Assembly: GCA_026391795.1 (NCBI GenBank)
Contig: JAPLDI010000040.1
Location: forward strand, 1-64,000
Direction: 5' to 3'
Length of the DNA: 64,000 nucleotides
Source of the DNA: Bacteroidota bacterium
GTDB taxonomy: Bacteria; Bacteroidota; Bacteroidia; Bacteroidales; FEN-979
The notes below the pieces were generated by a model that saw only the letters and a list, made by a program, of their open reading frames with translations, searched no databases and had not been told where the DNA came from. Positions 51,364 to 59,632 of this stretch are shown piece by piece. A program made the translations under genes and the position numbers. Positions within the stretch are counted from its first letter, which is position 1. Each line of letters opens with the position of its first letter.

Positions 51364-52585
51364 TAACCTTTCTCAGGAGGGTTAGAATGGATATGAACTG
51401 ATCGTGTTTGTATCCATATTTAGAGCTGATTTCATTTACGATCTCATCATAATAGCCGTAGCTGAAGACAAGGATCTTGTCAACAGGATTTTTTCCCAGC
51501 TCATCAATCTTGTGTACAGGAAGGTGCGATTTCGGAGCAAAAATATCAGGAGCCTTGGGGTTTTTATCAACGATGTAGCGTATCAATTCCGGCCGTTTCA
51601 GGGCAGCAATGGTCATGATTCCGCGGCCGCCGGCACCATAGGCTGCAATTTTCTGATCCCTGTTCTCATAGAGCCACTCATCAATACGTTGTATAGCCTC
51701 CTCTATTTCGACCCGGAGATGGGTTAATTTTAACACTTCCTCTTCCGGATTGGCAGCGTTCATTTTCAGACCGGTTCCTTTCCTGGCAACCACAAGCAGT
51801 GAATTTCCCCGTTTTTCCTGATCCGACAGCAGATCAAAAGTGATAACCTCAAACTGCTTTTTATTAAGCAATTGGGTCATGGTTGCCTGGTTCAGATAGG
51901 TATAGTGTTCATGTTCAAACAAACAATATTCGTTGCGGTCGCGTATTTTGTCAAGGTCATGAACCTCGATGATCAGTATCCCGTTTGTGTTCAGGACATT
52001 ATAAATGTTTTCGAGGGTTTCGGAAATTTGGGGGATATGATCAAAGGTGTAGCTCGTTACAATCGCATCCACTTTATCATACCCATTCTCCGCATTCCGG
52101 AATGTTGTTGCATCAAAAAAATCTGTAAGGGTCTTTACCCCGATGGACTCTGCATATTGAGATAACTTCTCAGAGGGTTCAATACCCAGGACCTCAAACC
52201 CGAGTTTTTTGAACTCGAGGAGCTGTTCGCCCGAACCGCTGCCGATTTCGAGGATCTTCGGATGAAGGCTGTTATTAAAACAGGTTTCCTTAATCCTTTT
52301 TGCAAGTGTCTGCATGAAACCAATTGCAAAATTTGAAGACTGTACCGAATAGGTGTACTCAAAATAGTACTCACTCATATCGGTATTATTCATGTTCTGG
52401 GCCGATCCGCACGATTTGCAAACGGCAATCTCAATATCGCCCAGGAACTCGGTTCCTTTTTTATCCCCCGGAATGAATTCGTCCGTAAAGGGCATTTGAC
52501 CTAAGGTAATTATTGTTTCAAGATTACCAGATTTACATATCCTGCATTGGGTTATCTTTTCTCTCTTGATGACTTTCTGACTCAT
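51356..52585 (-). CDS. Sugar C-methyltransferase (TylC3/NovU type)
   Basis: About 409 residues in the three-part layout of sugar C-methyltransferases: an N-terminal zinc-binding domain (CRICKSGNLET and CKSCGSAQNMNN, four Cys), a class I SAM domain (ILEIGSGSGEQLLEFKKLGF, VLGIEPSEKL), the signature FEHEHYTYLNQATM, and a C-terminal Rossmann-like part (KIAAYGAGGRGIMTIAAL, RYIVDKNPKAPD). It would add a methyl group at C3 or C5 of a 4-keto sugar nucleotide. ATG 52585 (MSQKVIK) is the native-looking start. It follows rfbG by 16 bases. Confidence 0.9.
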   Translation of the reverse strand: MSQKVIKREKITQCRICKSGNLETIITLGQMPFTDEFIPGDKKGTEFLGDIEIAVCKSCGSAQNMNNTDMSEYYFEYTYSVQSSNFAIGFMQTLAKRIKETCFNNSLHPKILEIGSGSGEQLLEFKKLGFEVLGIEPSEKLSQYAESIGVKTLTDFFDATTFRNAENGYDKVDAIVTSYTFDHIPQISETLENIYNVLNTNGILIIEVHDLDKIRDRNEYCLFEHEHYTYLNQATMTQLLNKKQFEVITFDLLSDQEKRGNSLLVVARKGTGLKMNAANPEEEVLKLTHLRVEIEEAIQRIDEWLYENRDQKIAAYGAGGRGIMTIAALKRPELIRYIVDKNPKAPDIFAPKSHLPVHKIDELGKNPVDKILVFSYGYYDEIVNEISSKYGYKHDQFISILTLLRKVND

Positions 52586-52601
52586 GCTGATCCTGGTTGT
52601 C

Positions 52602-53684
52602 TTAACAATTAAAGTATTCCGAGATTTGTTTATTGGTACTGTTCCTGATGTTTTCACCCGCCAGGTAGGCCTTATACCAATCTGCAATTGAGTTCAGAGA
52701 TCGTTCTATATTCCAGTGAGGATGCCAGTCGAGCTCACTATTTGCCTTTGAACAATCCAGTTTCAGGTAGCTGGCCTCGTGGGGTGAAGGATTTTTATCA
52801 ATTTCGTAGTTAACACCATTATCCCATATCTGACCTAAGTACTTCACGATCGACTCTACATTGAGGACGTCATCGTCCTTCGGGCCGAAATTCCATCCTT
52901 CCGCGTATTTTATTCCTTCAGTTGCTAACTTCTTACAGAGCAGCAAATACCCGGAAAGGGGCTCAAGCACATGCTGCCAGGGCCTGATGGCATGTGGACT
53001 CCTGATTTTAACGACGGATCCCTGAAGAATGGATTTGAAAATATCGGGGATAAGCCTGTCCTCAGCCCAGTCGCCTCCCCCGATTACGTTTCCCGCCCTT
53101 GCCGATGCAAGTGCTGTCATATGTTTGGCATAATCTGCGGGATTGAAAAAAGAGTTCCTGAAGGAGAATGTTACCAGTTCTGAGCAGGACTTGCTGTTGG
53201 AATAGGGGTCATATCCGCACAAAGGGTCATTCTCACGATAGCCCCAGTGCCATTCCTTATTTTCGTAACATTTATCCGTTGTTACATTCAGGACTGCTTT
53301 TACACCGCCAGTTTCCCGGATCACTTCAAACAGGTTCAAGGTGCCCATTACATTTACTTCATAGGTCTCCCTCGGGTTTTTATAGGATTCCCTTACCAGT
53401 GGCTGGGCAGCCATATGAATGACAATTTCTGGTCTGACTTTTTGTACAACCGTAAGGAGCTTTTCATAATTCCGGATATCGCCGATGGTTGAAGAAACCA
53501 GTTCGTCGATGTTTGCCAACCGATAGAGGCTGGGTTCAGTGGGCGGATCAAGGGCATACCCGTAAATTTCAGCACCCAGCTGATGAAGGATCAATGACAA
53601 CCACGATCCTTTAAATCCGGTATGGCCGGTGATCAGAACTTTCCGGCCTTTGTAAAAACCTTCAAATTGTTCCTGCATTACCAT
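52602..53684 (-). CDS. rfbG: CDP-glucose 4,6-dehydratase
   Basis: A 360-residue extended SDR that converts CDP-glucose to CDP-4-keto-6-deoxyglucose. Motifs: KVLITGHTGFKGSWLSLILH (NAD-binding and the family-specific HTGFKGSWL), YALDPPTEPSLYRLA, MAAQPLVRESYKNPRETYEV, NVTTDKCYENKEWHWGYREN, YSNSKSCSELV (YxxxK-type) and GNVIGGGDWAEDRLIPD. ATG 53684 overlaps the rfbF stop by 7 bases. It is the entry point to CDP-3,6-dideoxy- or C-branched sugars; the ascC/E1-type 3-dehydrase is not seen, so a branched deoxysugar is more likely. Confidence 0.95.
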   Translation of the reverse strand: MVMQEQFEGFYKGRKVLITGHTGFKGSWLSLILHQLGAEIYGYALDPPTEPSLYRLANIDELVSSTIGDIRNYEKLLTVVQKVRPEIVIHMAAQPLVRESYKNPRETYEVNVMGTLNLFEVIRETGGVKAVLNVTTDKCYENKEWHWGYRENDPLCGYDPYSNSKSCSELVTFSFRNSFFNPADYAKHMTALASARAGNVIGGGDWAEDRLIPDIFKSILQGSVVKIRSPHAIRPWQHVLEPLSGYLLLCKKLATEGIKYAEGWNFGPKDDDVLNVESIVKYLGQIWDNGVNYEIDKNPSPHEASYLKLDCSKANSELDWHPHWNIERSLNSIADWYKAYLAGENIRNSTNKQISEYFNC

Positions 53685-54451
53685 TTTATCCAGGGGGCTT
53701 TATGGGTTTGTATCATCTCTTCAAGCTGGAGCTTATCACGCAGCATGTCCATGGGTTTCCAGAATCCATGATGTTTATAGGCGGACATTTTCCCGGCTTT
53801 CGCGAGGTTGAAAAGGGGTTCCCGTTCAAAAACAGCATCGTCCCTGTCCTCGATAAAATCCATCACCTCAGGTTCGCAGACAAAGAAACCGGCATTTACC
53901 CACGAACCATCGCCTTTTGGCTTTTCCTTAAATGAATTTACCCTTGAATCATCACCGATATCCAATGCGCCAAATTTTCCTTCGGGTAACACCGCTGTTA
54001 AGGTTATGAATCCGCCCTGTGACTTATGAAATTTAATGAGGTCGGGGATGTTTACATCTGAAACACCATCGCCGTAAGTCAGCATGAAAGGTTCATTTCC
54101 GATATAATCCTTAACCCGCCGTATCCTTCCGCCGGTCATGGTGTCAATACCGGTATCGATGAGGGTCACCTTCCACGGTTCGGCATGAATTTTATGGTAT
54201 TCAACCGAATTGTCGCGAAGATTAACGGTCAGATCGGAAGTGTGCCTGAAATAGTTGGCAAAATAGGCTTTGATCATGTATCCCTTGTATCCGCAGAGGA
54301 TAATGAAATCATTGAATCCATAATGGGAATAGATCTTCATGATGTGCCAGAGGATGGGTTTACCTCCGATCTCTACCATCGGTTTCGGTTTCAGATCCGT
54401 CTCTTCCGATAACCGGGAACCGATTCCACCAGCAAGAATTACAACTTTCAT
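53678..54451 (-). CDS. rfbF: Glucose-1-phosphate cytidylyltransferase
   Basis: A 257-residue nucleotidyltransferase that makes CDP-glucose from glucose-1-phosphate and CTP. Motifs: VVILAGGIGSRLSEETDLKP (nucleotide-binding loop with family-specific SRLSEET), KPMVEIGGKPILWHIMKIYS, LTYGDGVSDVNIPDLI, GKFGALDIGDDSRVNSFKEK and DGSWVNAGFFVCEPEVMDF. Normal length, ATG at 54451. First gene of the CDP-sugar block; a GATGTGA array lies upstream. Confidence 0.96.
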   Translation of the reverse strand: MKVVILAGGIGSRLSEETDLKPKPMVEIGGKPILWHIMKIYSHYGFNDFIILCGYKGYMIKAYFANYFRHTSDLTVNLRDNSVEYHKIHAEPWKVTLIDTGIDTMTGGRIRRVKDYIGNEPFMLTYGDGVSDVNIPDLIKFHKSQGGFITLTAVLPEGKFGALDIGDDSRVNSFKEKPKGDGSWVNAGFFVCEPEVMDFIEDRDDAVFEREPLFNLAKAGKMSAYKHHGFWKPMDMLRDKLQLEEMIQTHKAPWIKW

Positions 54452-54471
54452 AGCGTGTTACAATTAATCAA

Positions 54472-54573
54472 TAATAATGTGATGTGAGATGTGAGATGTG
54501 AGATGTGAGATGTGAGATGTGAGATGTGAGATGTGAGAAAACCTAATGACTACTGCCGACTGCCGACTGCCGA
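54472..54573. repeat. Composite repeat copy 3 (GATGTGA array, spacer, CTGCCGA array)
   Basis: Eight GATGTGA units (54480-54537), the spacer AAAACCTAATGACTA and three CTGCCGA units ending at the stop codon of the DUF4143 ATPase (54574). The order and orientation match copies 1 and 2; the hairpin part is missing here. Confidence 0.88.
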
Positions 54574-55836
54574 TCATGTCAGAACCCTGTATGCGGGTAA
54601 CGCCCATAAGTTTTTTCCAAATTGCATAATAGTATCACCATTGTATAAAACAATTCCTCCCTGCCATGCATCCCCGGCTGCTTCGGCGAGTCGTTTCAGG
54701 TTGGTGAAATCAACATCGCTGACACTATCCCGGTACTTTACTTCAATGCCCGTGAGCCCTTTATTGGTTTCGAGGCAGAAATCCACCTCCATACCTGAAC
54801 GGGTCCTGTAATATGACATTGTGATGTTGCTGCCTGTAGTGCGGTTCCATTTCATCATTTCAGAAGCAATGAAATTTTCAAACAGATGCCCGTTCATCAC
54901 CCCGAACCCCATTCCTGACAAATGGCGGAGTATACCATTATCAAACCAATATACCTTGGGTGCTTTAATAAGCTGACTGGTAAGATTTTTCGAATAAACA
55001 GGCAGCAGAAAGGTTTGGTAGGAGAGTGTCAGATACTCCAGGTATCTGCGGGCGGTTTCAACGCCAATGCCTGCATCCCGCGAAAGTTCAGAATAGGAGA
55101 GGATCTGCGAAGCCCGGTTGGCTGTGAGTTGCTGGAATTTTTTAAAGGGTTTCAAATCGGTCAATCTTGCCAGATCGGCGAGATCTCGTTCCAGGTAAGC
55201 AATCGCATAGTTCTTAAGCCATACGATTTTCTTTTTTTCTTCGCGGAGATGAATCAGGGGAGGCATCCCGCCCCAGGTACAAAGCCATGATACCGCCTCT
55301 TTCATTTCTGTTGCTTCTTTCCCGAAAAGAGAAGCAGGAATTCTTTTTAACAAAGTATCCATGCCGGAGCCGGAAAGAATTTGTTCAAGTAACACCGGTT
55401 TCCGTTTCAAGGATTCCGGATCCGTCAATTCAGACAGGAGAAAGGGGAAAAGTTCATGAATTGTGACCCTGCCTGCAAGAGATTCGCGTACATTCTTCAG
55501 AAGCATGATCTGGGATGAACCGGTAAGGGCTGTAAATGACAAAGTTCCGGCATCGTAGCTGTATTTGATTTTTTCAATCAGAGCGGGAGCTTTCTGAATC
55601 TCATCAATCACTGCTTTCCCTATGTCACGGGACCATGTGAAGGTACTGACATCGGTAAGCTGATGCCGGTATTCCAAAGCATCGAGATTAAAGTAGGGCA
55701 AATCAGGGTATTTGCGTTGTACAAGTGTGGTCTTTCCTGTTTGCCGTGCTCCGGTGATCAGCACGATCCCGCGATCGGAAACCGTTGGAAGTTCAGACTC
55801 AATATATCGTATTACCTGTAAATTATCCCAAGCCAT
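54574..55836 (-). CDS. DUF4143-type AAA ATPase (AAA_14)
   Basis: About 420 residues: Walker A LITGARQTGKTTLVQ at about 27-41, Walker B KAVIDEIQKAP, sensor ALTGSSQIMLL, arginine-containing ESLAGRVTIHELFPF, winged-helix YSELSRDAGIGVETARRYLE, and a C-terminal PD-(D/E)xK-like core RSGMEVDFCLETNKGLTGIE then VKYRDS. Function of these ATPases is unknown. The start is ATG 55836 (MAWDNLQ). It lies between rfbF and the SGNH gene but is bracketed by composite repeat copies 3 and 4, like the other ATPase at 46 kb, and is probably not part of sugar synthesis. Confidence 0.9.
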   Translation of the reverse strand: MAWDNLQVIRYIESELPTVSDRGIVLITGARQTGKTTLVQRKYPDLPYFNLDALEYRHQLTDVSTFTWSRDIGKAVIDEIQKAPALIEKIKYSYDAGTLSFTALTGSSQIMLLKNVRESLAGRVTIHELFPFLLSELTDPESLKRKPVLLEQILSGSGMDTLLKRIPASLFGKEATEMKEAVSWLCTWGGMPPLIHLREEKKKIVWLKNYAIAYLERDLADLARLTDLKPFKKFQQLTANRASQILSYSELSRDAGIGVETARRYLEYLTLSYQTFLLPVYSKNLTSQLIKAPKVYWFDNGILRHLSGMGFGVMNGHLFENFIASEMMKWNRTTGSNITMSYYRTRSGMEVDFCLETNKGLTGIEVKYRDSVSDVDFTNLKRLAEAAGDAWQGGIVLYNGDTIMQFGKNLWALPAYRVLT

Positions 55837-55904
55837 GAGCAAATATACAGCTTATTTGTTAAATTCATTTGGTTTTTCATGGTTTATCGACAAGCGGACT
55901 GCTA

Positions 55905-56088
55905 ATAATCATCCATCTTCCATCCTCTCTCCAGCCTTCCTTTAGCTTAGCTCCAGCATAGCATCAGAAATGAGATGTGAGATGTGAGATGTGGGATGTG
56001 GGATGTGGGATGTGAGATGTGAGATGTGAGAATACCTAATGACTACTGCCGACTGCCGACTGCTGACTGCTGACTGCCGCTGCAACCA
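55905..56088. repeat. Composite repeat copy 4 with truncated hairpin element
   Basis: CATCCAT/CTTCCAT units, then the first 38 bases of the hairpin element (55931-55968), which breaks off at GCATCAGA and joins GATGTGA/GATGTGG units (55970-56030), the spacer CCTAATGACTA and CTGCCGA/CTGACTG units. The last part is translated as the C-terminal tail SSQQSAVGSSH of the SGNH gene. Confidence 0.88.
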
Positions 56089-57130
56089 GCTTCACTGCTG
56101 CCCCCGTCCAATGTGTATCATCAAAAGCATACAGCATCTTTCCGTTCATCCTTTCCCCGTTATAAAGTGCCAGGGTGTTGATGGAGGAAATCCCCGACTG
56201 CTTCAGGAGCGAGTCCAATTCAAATAAGAACTGCGGCTGGTGATCATAGGGGACAAGGTCATAGTAAACAGATTCCTTGTTCGGCATCGGGACGAAGAGG
56301 AACCCGATTCCCTGTGAACTGCAGTATTCCTTATAGGAGCGAATGGCTTCCAGCGATTTGTCAAGACTCTCCTTATTCCGGATATCGGAATTCAATCCCT
56401 GTATAAACAGCATATCTGAAGTATTACCGGGTGAATTCTTTTTTAAGGTATCGGGCTTCCGGGTCATCCTTGCCGAGAGCCATTTCACGGAATAAAACCG
56501 GGTCAGCCGGTCGATGACCGAACCCGGTGCGTTAACAGAAATGCGCGATAACAGTCCGTATCTCAGGTCGGTAATACTTAAATTGCTTCTGATACCTCTT
56601 GTATTGTTTTGTACCGCGAGTTTCTCCAGTTTGGGAATGTTCCGTTCTGCTTCAACAAAAATCACCAGCCTGGGTTTTTTCAGGATGCCGTATTTCAGGA
56701 GGTAGGGGAGTTTGTTGAAATCGACATTCATTTCATAGACTTTACCTGATGCGCCGGGCATGGATCCGACCTGGTTTGCAAGGGTCTCCTCCTGGCTCAG
56801 GGAGGTGCCCACGAGGAAAGAATCGCCAAGGAAGAGGATGTCGGGGTCGCTGATAAATGCATCATTCCGGAAACCCAGGTTGTCGGTTCTCCACCGTACC
56901 CTCTTTTTTACAGCATACCGGGTATTGTGCCCAAGGTCGCCCTCTTCGGTCATGGAGATATCCTGGTTGGGATAGAAGGGCCCGATGGAGGAAAATTTAG
57001 CGGTGGTAAAACTGACGGCCTCCCAGCACCGGAAGGTAAAAGCATCGGGGGGTATGATGAAGGCCTCCGAAATGCTCAGCAGGATCACAGGGGAGAGGAA
57101 AAACAAGATTCGTGTCAGGAAAATTCTCAA
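56036..57130 (-). CDS. AlgX/AlgJ-like SGNH hydrolase-fold protein
   Basis: A 364-residue exported or membrane-anchored protein: N-terminal hydrophobic segment ILFFLSPVILLSISEAFIIP, SGNH block I DILFLGDSFLVGTSLSQEET (G-D-S) and block V AFDDTHWTGAAVK (D-x-H-W), as in AlgJ/AlgX polysaccharide O-acetyltransferases. Likely partner of the MBOAT at 43.8-45.3 kb. The start is TTG 57130. The C-terminus after VKLVAAAV is read from a heptad array, so the last helix of the fold may be lost. It follows the UDP-sugar dehydrogenase by 13 bases. Confidence 0.82.
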   Translation of the reverse strand: MRIFLTRILFFLSPVILLSISEAFIIPPDAFTFRCWEAVSFTTAKFSSIGPFYPNQDISMTEEGDLGHNTRYAVKKRVRWRTDNLGFRNDAFISDPDILFLGDSFLVGTSLSQEETLANQVGSMPGASGKVYEMNVDFNKLPYLLKYGILKKPRLVIFVEAERNIPKLEKLAVQNNTRGIRSNLSITDLRYGLLSRISVNAPGSVIDRLTRFYSVKWLSARMTRKPDTLKKNSPGNTSDMLFIQGLNSDIRNKESLDKSLEAIRSYKEYCSSQGIGFLFVPMPNKESVYYDLVPYDHQPQFLFELDSLLKQSGISSINTLALYNGERMNGKMLYAFDDTHWTGAAVKLVAAAVSSQQSAVGSSH

Positions 57131-57143
57131 AAGAGTGTTATTT

Positions 57144-58457
57144 CTAAAGACTCCAATATGTCAATTCCTTGATACTTTTCCTGAACACTCCCTTCACATC
57201 CACCAGCACCCCTTTCTCCGTCATTATGGATTTGAAATAGGCTTCATCAAGATCAAGATAGGGCTTATGGGCAACGGCAACGATCACCGCATCATACTTG
57301 TTAGTGAGAGGTGAGAGGTGAGAGGTGAGAGGAAGAAGTTCGAAGCCGTATTCGTGTTTTAACTCGTCGCTGTTGGCATAGGGATCCACGATGTCGACAT
57401 CCACCTTATACGATTTTAATTCGCTTATCAGGTCGGCAACCCTTGAGTTGCGGATGTCGCTCACATTCTCCTTGAAGGTAGCTCCCATCACCAGGACTTT
57501 CGACTCGATCACATTTTTCCCGGCATGAATGAGCTTTTTGACCGTCTGCTTGGCGATGTAAAATCCCATGGAATCGTTCACATAACGGCCGGCGTTGATC
57601 ACACGGGCATGGTAACGGTACTCTTCCGCTTTGTAGGTCAGGTAGTAAGGATCCACGCCGATGCAATGGCCGCCTACCAGTCCGGGATAAAACTTCAGGA
57701 AGTTCCATTTGGTTCCCGCTGCCTCAATCACATCATAGATGTTGATACCCATGCGGTTGAAGATGATCGAAAGCTCGTTCATGAAGGCGATGTTGATGTC
57801 GCGCTGGGAGTTCTCAATGATCTTCGCGGCTTCGGCTACCTTGATGGTCGGTGCCCGGTGCACACCCGGCTTTACAACCAGCTCATAAGTCTTCGCGATC
57901 ACCTCCAGCGATTCGTCATCGCATCCCGAAACGATCTTGATCACATTGGTAAGCATATGTTCCTTGTCGCCGGGGTTGATCCGTTCGGGTGAAAAGCCGA
58001 CCTTGAAATCCTCAATGAATTTCAATCCCGAGAGTTCTTCCAGTACCGGAACACAATCTTCTTCTGTTGCCCCGGGATAGACGGTGGATTCGTACACCAC
58101 ATAATCGCCTTTTTTCAGGATCTTCCCGACGGTTCGGGTGGCGGCGATCAGCGGACTCAGGTCGGGCAGGTTGTGCTTGTCGACCGGCGTGGGTACAGCG
58201 ACGATGTGGAAAGAGCATCCGCCCAGGTCGGCCGCGCTGGAGGTAAAGAGGATATCACATCCTTTAAATGCCTCGCCGGAAAGTTCTTCGCTGGGGTCGA
58301 TGCCGTTCCGCATCATCTCCACGCGGTCTTTCCGGATATCGAAACCGGTGACCGCAATTTTCTTTGCGAATTCAAGGGCAATGGGGAGACCGACATAGCC
58401 CAGTCCGATCACGGACAAGCGCGTCTCCTTTTTTAGTAGTTTCTCATAGAGGGTCAT
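57144..58457 (-). CDS. UDP-HexNAc 6-dehydrogenase (WbpA/TviB-like) with small in-frame repeat insertion
   Basis: A 437-residue nucleotide-sugar dehydrogenase making a UDP-HexNAc uronate with two NAD+. Motifs: SVIGLGYVGLPIALEFAKK, HIVAVPTPVDKHNLPDLSPL, YVVYESTVYPGATEEDCVPV, VGFSPERINPGDKEH, AEAAKIIENSQRDINIAFMN, catalytic Cys in LVGGHCIGVDPYYL, and VMGATFKENVSDIRNSR. Near residue 390 the family sequence is interrupted by LTSHLSPLT, encoded by four GAGAGGT units (57303-57331). Substrate (GlcNAc, GalNAc or ManNAc form) is uncertain; WecB in the locus favours a ManNAc-related product. Confidence 0.9.
   Translation of the reverse strand: MTLYEKLLKKETRLSVIGLGYVGLPIALEFAKKIAVTGFDIRKDRVEMMRNGIDPSEELSGEAFKGCDILFTSSAADLGGCSFHIVAVPTPVDKHNLPDLSPLIAATRTVGKILKKGDYVVYESTVYPGATEEDCVPVLEELSGLKFIEDFKVGFSPERINPGDKEHMLTNVIKIVSGCDDESLEVIAKTYELVVKPGVHRAPTIKVAEAAKIIENSQRDINIAFMNELSIIFNRMGINIYDVIEAAGTKWNFLKFYPGLVGGHCIGVDPYYLTYKAEEYRYHARVINAGRYVNDSMGFYIAKQTVKKLIHAGKNVIESKVLVMGATFKENVSDIRNSRVADLISELKSYKVDVDIVDPYANSDELKHEYGFELLPLTSHLSPLTNKYDAVIVAVAHKPYLDLDEAYFKSIMTEKGVLVDVKGVFRKSIKELTYWSL
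57300..57333. repeat. In-frame GAGAGGT insertion in the dehydrogenase gene
   Basis: Four tandem GTGAGAG units (7-bp period) inside the coding sequence, translated as SHLSPLT. The same unit forms intergenic arrays at 59118-59175 and 59580-59630. The insert lies between ELLP and KYDAVIVAVAHK in the C-terminal domain. Confidence 0.85.
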
Positions 58458-58469
58458 AGGTAGAAATAC

Positions 58470-58585
58470 AGTTTTAAGTGTTAAGAAGATATTACTTTAC
58501 TTTGTGACTTTGCGATGTTTTTTTTACCGCTAAGGCGCGAAGACGCTAAGGATTTTTTTCGCGTCACGCGTCACGCGTCACGAAT
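58470..58585. repeat. Mixed interspersed repeats (AAGTGTT, 'accgctaaggcgcgaagacgctaag', CACGCGT)
   Basis: A short AAGTGTT unit, a 'ctttgtgactttgcgatg' piece, the 'accgctaaggcgcgaagacgc' interspersed element and three CACGCGT units follow each other between the regulator gene and the dehydrogenase gene. The last array runs up to the stop of the regulator. Confidence 0.8.
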
Positions 58586-59117
58586 CCCCATTTCCCTTCC
58601 ATATCAAAAACGCTTCCGGGTTCTTTGCGAGGAATTCCGCTTCCTCCGACTCATCGAGGAGTTTGTAATGGATGTCGCGGTGAATAAGAGCTTTTGTCTT
58701 GCTGATGAGGCGTTCAAGGTATTCCAGGTCGATCTCGGTACCGATAAGGAACAGGTCGATCTGATCGGCATCTTTTCCCATGGCCAGGTCACCTGTGATA
58801 AAGGCCCGCTTCACCGATCCCAGGTTGCCAAGAACTTTCTCGATGATCTGGTCAAACCCGACATACTTCCTGACGATGTTGTTGATGTCGGGAAAGAGCG
58901 GGTGACTGGTATTTGCCTTAAAGACTTTACGGTTCTGCTCCTTCCCCGAAACCAGCAGCCCTGCTTTCTCAAAACGGTTCAGCTCCAGCCGGATGGAATT
59001 GGTAGATTCGTTGAATTCCGTTTCCAGGTTCCGCAAATAGGATTTCGAACTGCTGTTCAGGAAAAACCGGAGCAACAGCTTGATGCGCGTTTTACTGGTG
59101 ATTAATGTGTCGAGCAA
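58578..59117 (-). CDS. Winged-helix protein with nucleotidyltransferase-like domain
   Basis: A 179-residue predicted regulator. The N-terminal 75 residues form a winged helix (TSKTRIKLLLRFFLNSSSKS, YLRNLETEFNESTNSIRLEL); the rest resembles a degenerate MNT-type nucleotidyltransferase (RAFITGDLAMGKDADQIDLF, with GD in place of the usual GS and one Asp pair). Homologues are common beside polysaccharide genes in Bacteroidota, which suggests local control. The start is TTG 59117 at the border of a GAGAGGT array; the family start MLDTLITSK is kept but its ATG has become TTG. Confidence 0.75.
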   Translation of the reverse strand: MLDTLITSKTRIKLLLRFFLNSSSKSYLRNLETEFNESTNSIRLELNRFEKAGLLVSGKEQNRKVFKANTSHPLFPDINNIVRKYVGFDQIIEKVLGNLGSVKRAFITGDLAMGKDADQIDLFLIGTEIDLEYLERLISKTKALIHRDIHYKLLDESEEAEFLAKNPEAFLIWKGNGDS

Positions 59118-59214
59118 GATGTGAGAGGTGAGAGGTGAAAAGTGAGAGGTGAGAGGTGAGAGGTGAGAGGTGAGAGATGAGAGGTGTGTGTGAGTGTGAG
59201 GGTGAGTGTGAGTT
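59116..59214. repeat. GAGAGGT heptad array
   Basis: About ten units GAGAGGT/GAAAAGT/GAGATGA from 59123 to 59185, then GTGTGAG/GGTGAGT units. It lies immediately upstream of the regulator start and downstream of the four-helix-bundle remnant. The 7-bp period is strict. Confidence 0.88.
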
Positions 59215-59466
59215 TTATTTTTGGGGTTTGTTTTTTAAATATTTGATCAGGCCGAGAAGTTTCATTTTTACCGATTCAATTTTTGGTAAAATATCAAGGT
59301 TACCAATATATTCCAAGTCACGGGCTAAAAGTAATTGAGTTTCCATTTCTGCTAAGGAGCCAAGTGAAATATATAGAAATTTAACAAACTCCTTATCACT
59401 GCTTCGTGCAGCGCCTTCGGCAATATTTGATGGTACCGAGACTGAGGCTCTTCTCTCACCTCTCAC
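59215..59466 (-). pseudogene. Four-helix-bundle (23S rRNA intervening-sequence type) protein, 5'-truncated
   Basis: The frame keeps the core RRASVSVPSNIAEGAARSSD, KEFVKFLYISLGSLAEMETQ and LLLARDLEYIGNLD of four-helix-bundle (S23/IVP) proteins. The family has about 115-125 residues and begins with some 35-40 residues of helix 1 that are missing here; their place is taken by a GAGAGGT array (59450-59475) giving MRGE from a GTG. The remnant is flanked on both sides by the same array type. Function of these small proteins is unknown. Confidence 0.82.
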
Positions 59467-59632
59467 TTCTCACCTTTTACAGCTTCGCCCGGTCAGTCCC
59501 ATCAAAAACAAGGACCTAGCGGGAATTGATTAACCCTGTTCTGCAGTCTATAGTCGGCAGTCGGCAGTCGGGTCTTAATACTTAACACTACTCACTTCTC
59601 ACCTCTCACTTTTCACCTCTCACTTCTTCCAG
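59447..59632. repeat. Heptad arrays flanking the four-helix-bundle remnant and the UpxY 3' end
   Basis: CTCACCT units at 59452-59474, an ordinary spacer, CAGTCGG units (59548-59570), then CTCACTT/CTCACCT/TTCACCT units (59586-59630). The last group encodes the C-terminal EEVRGEK of UpxY and its stop codon at 59606. Confidence 0.85.
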
